DNA from: Chitinophagales bacterium
GTDB taxonomy: Bacteria > Bacteroidota > Bacteroidia > Chitinophagales > Saprospiraceae
Direction of reading: 5' to 3'
Assembly: GCA_013299105.1 (NCBI GenBank)
Contig: JAAFJY010000001.1
Span: 1-64,000 of the forward strand
DNA length: 64,000 bases
This document shows positions 60,922-64,000 of the stretch, in pieces. Position numbers and translations under genes: made by a program. Below the pieces are notes generated by a model. That model made no database searches. It saw nothing but the letters and a program-made list of their open reading frames with translations, and was not told the origin of the DNA. The stretch's first letter is position 1; each line of letters opens with the position of its first letter.

Positions 60922-61118
60922 AACTTCGGAGAAGTTCCTTTCGTTGTGATTTTTGTCATAAACATGACTGCTAGCCTGACGTTGACTGACTAACATTAGG
61001 GACTTACAGCCCCACCAAACATGATGTTGACATTTATGCTACCGACGTTTGGGGCCTACAGCCCAGCCAGCATGGTGTCTTTGGATATCCTGCGCTAGGC
61101 AAATAATTCTCCGAAGTT
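60922..61118. repeat. Dispersed repeat family B, copy 3, with terminal inverted repeats
   Basis: 197 bp with exact 12-bp terminal inverted repeats AACTTCGGAGAA (60922-60933) and TTCTCCGAAGTT (61107-61118). Inside are the family B motifs TTGTGATTTTTGTC, two GGGACTTACAGCCCC/GGGCCTACAGCCC hairpins and CATGATGTTGACA, all as reverse complement of copy 1. It is the best-preserved MITE-like copy. Confidence 0.7.
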
Positions 61119-61220
61119 TTCAGAATTTACATAAAGTCTATTGTTAGAGCCCCAGGTTGAATGAAATTATAGCATGCATTGAAAAGTGGAATTCTTGAGC
61201 ATACTGAGTGCTGAAAAGAA

Positions 61221-61694
61221 TTACCAACTCATCACCCCTGTAACCGTCTTTTTATTCAACTGCAAAGCCCCTTCTTTTTTGCCGGGGATGCGGGCTTGCA
61301 CCATGTTTCTTTGGTCGTCAAAAAGCTCCAGCATCAGTTCGTTGCTGATCTCGATTTTGCTGACCTCTTTTTGCGCAGGGTTGGGCTTTAAGATGCAAGT
61401 GATGGTCTCGTGGGTGCTTTCGGTACGGCTGAGGGAATAATTGATGGGCTTTCCATTGACTTTCAGTTTCAACTTGCTTTTCAGGTACTTGATTATCAGG
61501 TCATTGGTTTTGGTCTTGCCATTTTGGATGGCCTCGGCGTGCTCGGCATAGCCAATCGCGGCGCTGAAGTCGTCGGCAAACAAGGTTACCGAAAACACCA
61601 CTTGCTGGTTTTCTTCAAACACCTCCATCATGCTCAAATGGATGGGATGAGGGGCAAAAAAACGCAGGAAAAGGAGCAAAAGCAAGTTTGGCAT
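61221..61694 (-). CDS. DUF6702-family protein
   Basis: 157 aa from ATG 61694. Short signal segment (LLLLLFLRFFAPHPIHLS). The mature part fits DUF6702: an N-terminal HPIHLSMMEV strand, then VVFSVTLFADDFSAAI, LKSKLKLKVNGKPINY and a C-terminal EISNELMLELFDDQRNMV. These small exported proteins lie beside M1 aminopeptidase genes in many Bacteroidota; the same pairing is seen here. Role unknown. Confidence 0.8.
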   Translation of the reverse strand: MPNLLLLLFLRFFAPHPIHLSMMEVFEENQQVVFSVTLFADDFSAAIGYAEHAEAIQNGKTKTNDLIIKYLKSKLKLKVNGKPINYSLSRTESTHETITCILKPNPAQKEVSKIEISNELMLELFDDQRNMVQARIPGKKEGALQLNKKTVTGVMSW

Positions 61695-61810
61695 GAGTGG
61701 GATTTTTTGATAAAACGCTTGTGAAGACCAAAAAGACCAAGTAAGCGCCAGTTTTTTGAAAACTTTAACCACAAGCAGCATTTTTCAGGGGCATTTTTGA
61801 TCGACTGCGT

Positions 61811-61862
61811 CACGCGTCCAAGGTTTACCAAACTTTTGAAGTTTAGCAAACCTTGGACACGT
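61811..61862. repeat. Long hairpin between the M1 peptidase and DUF6702 genes
   Basis: CACGCGTCCAAGGTTT..., then AACTT (61811-61835) and AAGTT...AAACCTTGGACACG pair over about 22 bp with three mismatches around TTG. It is close to the M1 gene's stop at 61868 and could end its transcript or protect it. Confidence 0.55.
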
Positions 61863-61867
61863 AGCAC

Positions 61868-63463
61868 TCAATTCTGCTTGAATAAAAGCTTGGTGCCAGG
61901 GTCCAAAATGACACTATTGGGCGCTTTTTCTAGCGGCCAGGTGAAGGTCTCCTTGACTTTGCCTACCTCGATGGTTTTGGTTTCGAGTCCTTTGCAATCG
62001 GCGTTGCGGGCTTCCATTTCTAGTTTAAAAGTGAAGGGCTTGGCCTGGGTTTGGGTGATGCTGCCTTCTACTTGTTTTTTTGAGGCGTTGTAGGTCCAAT
62101 CCAATTTCAGTTCCGGGTGGCCGGGGCTGAAGACCCATTGCTGAAAAAACGCGCTCAGACTTTTGCCCGAAACTTCTTCGAATACCTGCTGCAAGTCGCG
62201 GGTCAGGGCATTGCTGCCAGCGTAACGAGCATAATAGGTGCGCACCCCTTCGCGGAAATTATCGTCGCCGATTTCCTGGCGCAGCATGTGCAAAACCCAG
62301 GCACCTTTTTGGTAGGAATTGGCGTTGAGCACCTGGTTGATGTCGGTTACGGTGGTATCCACGATGGGGGCCAGCTTGCGTTGGGCGTAGCGCATCACGG
62401 TTTGGCGTTCTTCGCGCATGCGCTCGGCGAGGGCATCATGACCAAAGCGGTGCTCCCAGTACAAATCGGTGCAGTAAGTGGCAAAACTCTCGCTGAGCCA
62501 CACATGAAACCAATTGGCTTCGCTGGCCGAGTTTCCAAACCATTGGTGGGCAATTTCGTGGGCGATCAGGGCTTCTTTGTCCTGTTTGCCATTGACCGAA
62601 TTTTCGAAGTAAAAAATATTGCTGGCGTTTTCCATGCCTCCGTAGCGGGTTTTGGACTGCACATTGGCCAACTTGCGGTAAGGATAAGGTCCGATGTGCT
62701 CCACAAACCAATCGAGCACCCTTACGGCCAGGCTGTAATCCAAAAAACCTTCGTCGCGGTTTTTGCTGAACACCCAGGAAGTGATAGGAATGCCCCGCAC
62801 TTCACCCGCCAATTGTACCGAGAAAGGGGCCGCGCCTACGACCATGACTTTGGTGGGTAAATTGACGGTTTCTCGCCAATGGGTACGCTTGTTGAGGCCA
62901 TCCAATAAGACACTTTCTTCGACTTGCAGGCCATTGCCGATCACCTGGTACTTGATCGGTGCCGTGACGATGAACTCCACCGAAGCTTTGTCGGAAGGGT
63001 GATCCACGCAGGGCAGCCAGTGGTGGGCGCGGTTGGGCCAGTTGTCGCCAAAAAAAGTGCGCTCACCATATTTATTGGCGTCGATGATCAGGCCGTCGGC
63101 GGGTTCGCCAGCGTAGGTGATGATAAAAGTATGGGTTTCGCCTGCCTGGCTGGGCGTGGGCAAATTGATGCTGAGTTTTTCGCCCGTGTGTTTGAATTCC
63201 AGTTTACTCCCATTCAGGCTTACTTGACCTACGCTCATGCCTTTTTGGCCGTTGCGCCCTACCAGGTCAAGCTGAAACTGGCTCAAACTGCGCTTGAAAC
63301 GGATGCGCACCTGGGCTTCGCCTTCGATGCTGTTGTTTTGGTCCGTAAAAGTGAGGGCAAAGCGATAGTGTTGTACATCAAGATCTTGAACCTGTGGATT
63401 GTAGGCTTGGCCGAAAGCACAATTGGAGGCAAAAAGGGCCAATAGGAGAAAAAGTGAGCGCAT
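61868..63463 (-). CDS. M1-family metallo-aminopeptidase
   Basis: 531 aa from ATG 63463, with a signal peptide (1-18, ending CAFGQ). A zinc aminopeptidase: the GAMEN-type motif reads GGMEN (275-279), HEIAHQWFG carries His302, Glu303 and His306, and Glu325 in WLSESFATY is the third ligand. The beta-sandwich N-terminal domain (20-230) and a C-terminal helical segment are as in periplasmic or surface M1 peptidases. It lies upstream of DUF6702 in the same direction. Confidence 0.93.
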   Translation of the reverse strand: MRSLFLLLALFASNCAFGQAYNPQVQDLDVQHYRFALTFTDQNNSIEGEAQVRIRFKRSLSQFQLDLVGRNGQKGMSVGQVSLNGSKLEFKHTGEKLSINLPTPSQAGETHTFIITYAGEPADGLIIDANKYGERTFFGDNWPNRAHHWLPCVDHPSDKASVEFIVTAPIKYQVIGNGLQVEESVLLDGLNKRTHWRETVNLPTKVMVVGAAPFSVQLAGEVRGIPITSWVFSKNRDEGFLDYSLAVRVLDWFVEHIGPYPYRKLANVQSKTRYGGMENASNIFYFENSVNGKQDKEALIAHEIAHQWFGNSASEANWFHVWLSESFATYCTDLYWEHRFGHDALAERMREERQTVMRYAQRKLAPIVDTTVTDINQVLNANSYQKGAWVLHMLRQEIGDDNFREGVRTYYARYAGSNALTRDLQQVFEEVSGKSLSAFFQQWVFSPGHPELKLDWTYNASKKQVEGSITQTQAKPFTFKLEMEARNADCKGLETKTIEVGKVKETFTWPLEKAPNSVILDPGTKLLFKQN

Positions 63464-63538
63464 AGCAAGGTGAATTTTGGCAAAAGGTAGTGACAATTTT
63501 TGGGGGTTTGAAGCAACTCGGCAATAGGGTGCTCGCAT

Positions 63539-64000
63539 TCACAAAAACAAGACCTCCATGCTCAGGGCTTTGTCCACTGCGCTTGCACTGTATTCGTTGG
63601 TTTTTAGACCAAAGGTGGTGATCAGGGTATTGATCAGGAATTTTTTGGTTTTTGTTTTTGAACGGAACAATTCTCTTCGCGAGCTGAGTTTTTCCGCTTC
63701 TTTTTTACTCAGTTCGTAAATACTGTTGTAAAATTTCATTTCACAGAGGTTGATCGCGTTGTCGCTCCGGTCGATGAGCATGTCAATTTGAAAGCCTGCT
63801 TCATCAGCATTTCCGCGGACAAAAAAAGTGCTCTCGGTGGAAAAAATACCGCTGATTCCCAAGCCTTGCTTGACTTGACGGATGTGTTTGATGCAGAGCG
63901 ATTCAAAAGCGAAACCTGCCCAAGACTTGTATTTTGTGGTGCTGCTCATTTGCACAAAACTACCAGCAGGGTTTTTCTGGGGATAAAACTGAAAATAGAA
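63539..64000 (-). CDS. C-terminal part of an AAA+ ATPase with PD-(D/E)XK-like domain
   Basis: The minus-strand frame is open from the window edge to a stop at 63539, giving about 153 residues. It includes FYFQFYPQKNP..., SWAGFAFESLCIKHIRQVKQGLGISGIFSTES, then FQIDMLIDRSDNAINLCEMKF (nuclease core) and TLITTFGLKTNEYS. This matches the end of the ATPase at 39116-40537 (GLAFEQICWDHVK, QIDLIIDRKDRVINLFEIKF, TTFGLVQNEYA). The Walker part lies outside the window. The internal GTG at 63955 is not a real start. Confidence 0.8.
   Translation of the reverse strand, partial: FYFQFYPQKNPAGSFVQMSSTTKYKSWAGFAFESLCIKHIRQVKQGLGISGIFSTESTFFVRGNADEAGFQIDMLIDRSDNAINLCEMKFYNSIYELSKKEAEKLSSRRELFRSKTKTKKFLINTLITTFGLKTNEYSASAVDKALSMEVLFL

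Overview
This window looks like a chromosomal segment of a Bacteroidota bacterium, most likely of the Saprospiria/Haliscomenobacter-Lewinella kind. The phylum rests on several signs: many starts are preceded by a Bacteroidota-type promoter (TTG or TTTG, 20-21 bp, then TAnnTTTG); one secreted enzyme ends in a type IX secretion (Por) tail; there is a MoxR-DUF58-BatABCD locus; SecA is long (1116 aa) with a Cys-rich tail; and acpP-fabF-rnc are adjacent. The family-level guess rests on the saproxanthin-style pigment genes and is only moderate. I saw no rRNA or tRNA gene, no CRISPR array, no complete insertion sequence and no prophage.

Layout. 0-0.8 kb: the start of a leftward gene that leaves the window, behind three tandem promoters and a striking 11-bp tandem repeat that resembles DnaA boxes. 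0.8-4.1 kb: carotenoid operon crtI-crtB-crtYcd. 4.4-5.4 kb: a glycogen-binding/HhH fusion. 5.7-16 kb: a Tat-exported oxidoreductase, an ECF sigma operon, an exporter, a T9SS hydrolase and a thioredoxin lipoprotein. 16-24.9 kb: M16 protease, RNase Z-like protein, a COG2856-PIN toxin-antitoxin pair behind a MITE, small hypotheticals and rnhB. 25-32 kb: secA, an NfeD-like protein and an FtsX-type permease. 32.4-36.5 kb: acpP, fabF, rnc, a beta-helix protein and a rhodanese. 36.6-40.5 kb: glpD-glpF and an AAA+ ATPase. 40.7-50.1 kb: a nine-gene leftward MoxR/Bat locus, headed by two small exported proteins and containing a fused DUF4381-BatA protein. 50-64 kb: DUF4175 protein, ABC exporter, imelysin-like lipoprotein, TPR-VWA protein, DUF6702 plus M1 aminopeptidase, and the C-terminal end of a second AAA+ ATPase.

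The genes are mostly ordinary core and envelope genes. The unusual content is in the gaps. They hold at least five dispersed repeat families (called A to E here), many arrays with 7-, 8-, 9- or 11-bp period, and several multi-hairpin elements. Family C is the most interesting. It is a 125-bp imperfect palindrome found three times, each time in the same orientation 25-63 bp upstream of an unrelated start codon, with two compensatory pair changes between the two full copies. A four-hairpin element at 57.6 kb and an isolated hairpin at 60.9 kb share a 10-nt apex on different stems. Starts were moved inward where the longest reading frame began with a non-ATG codon or overran a promoter.
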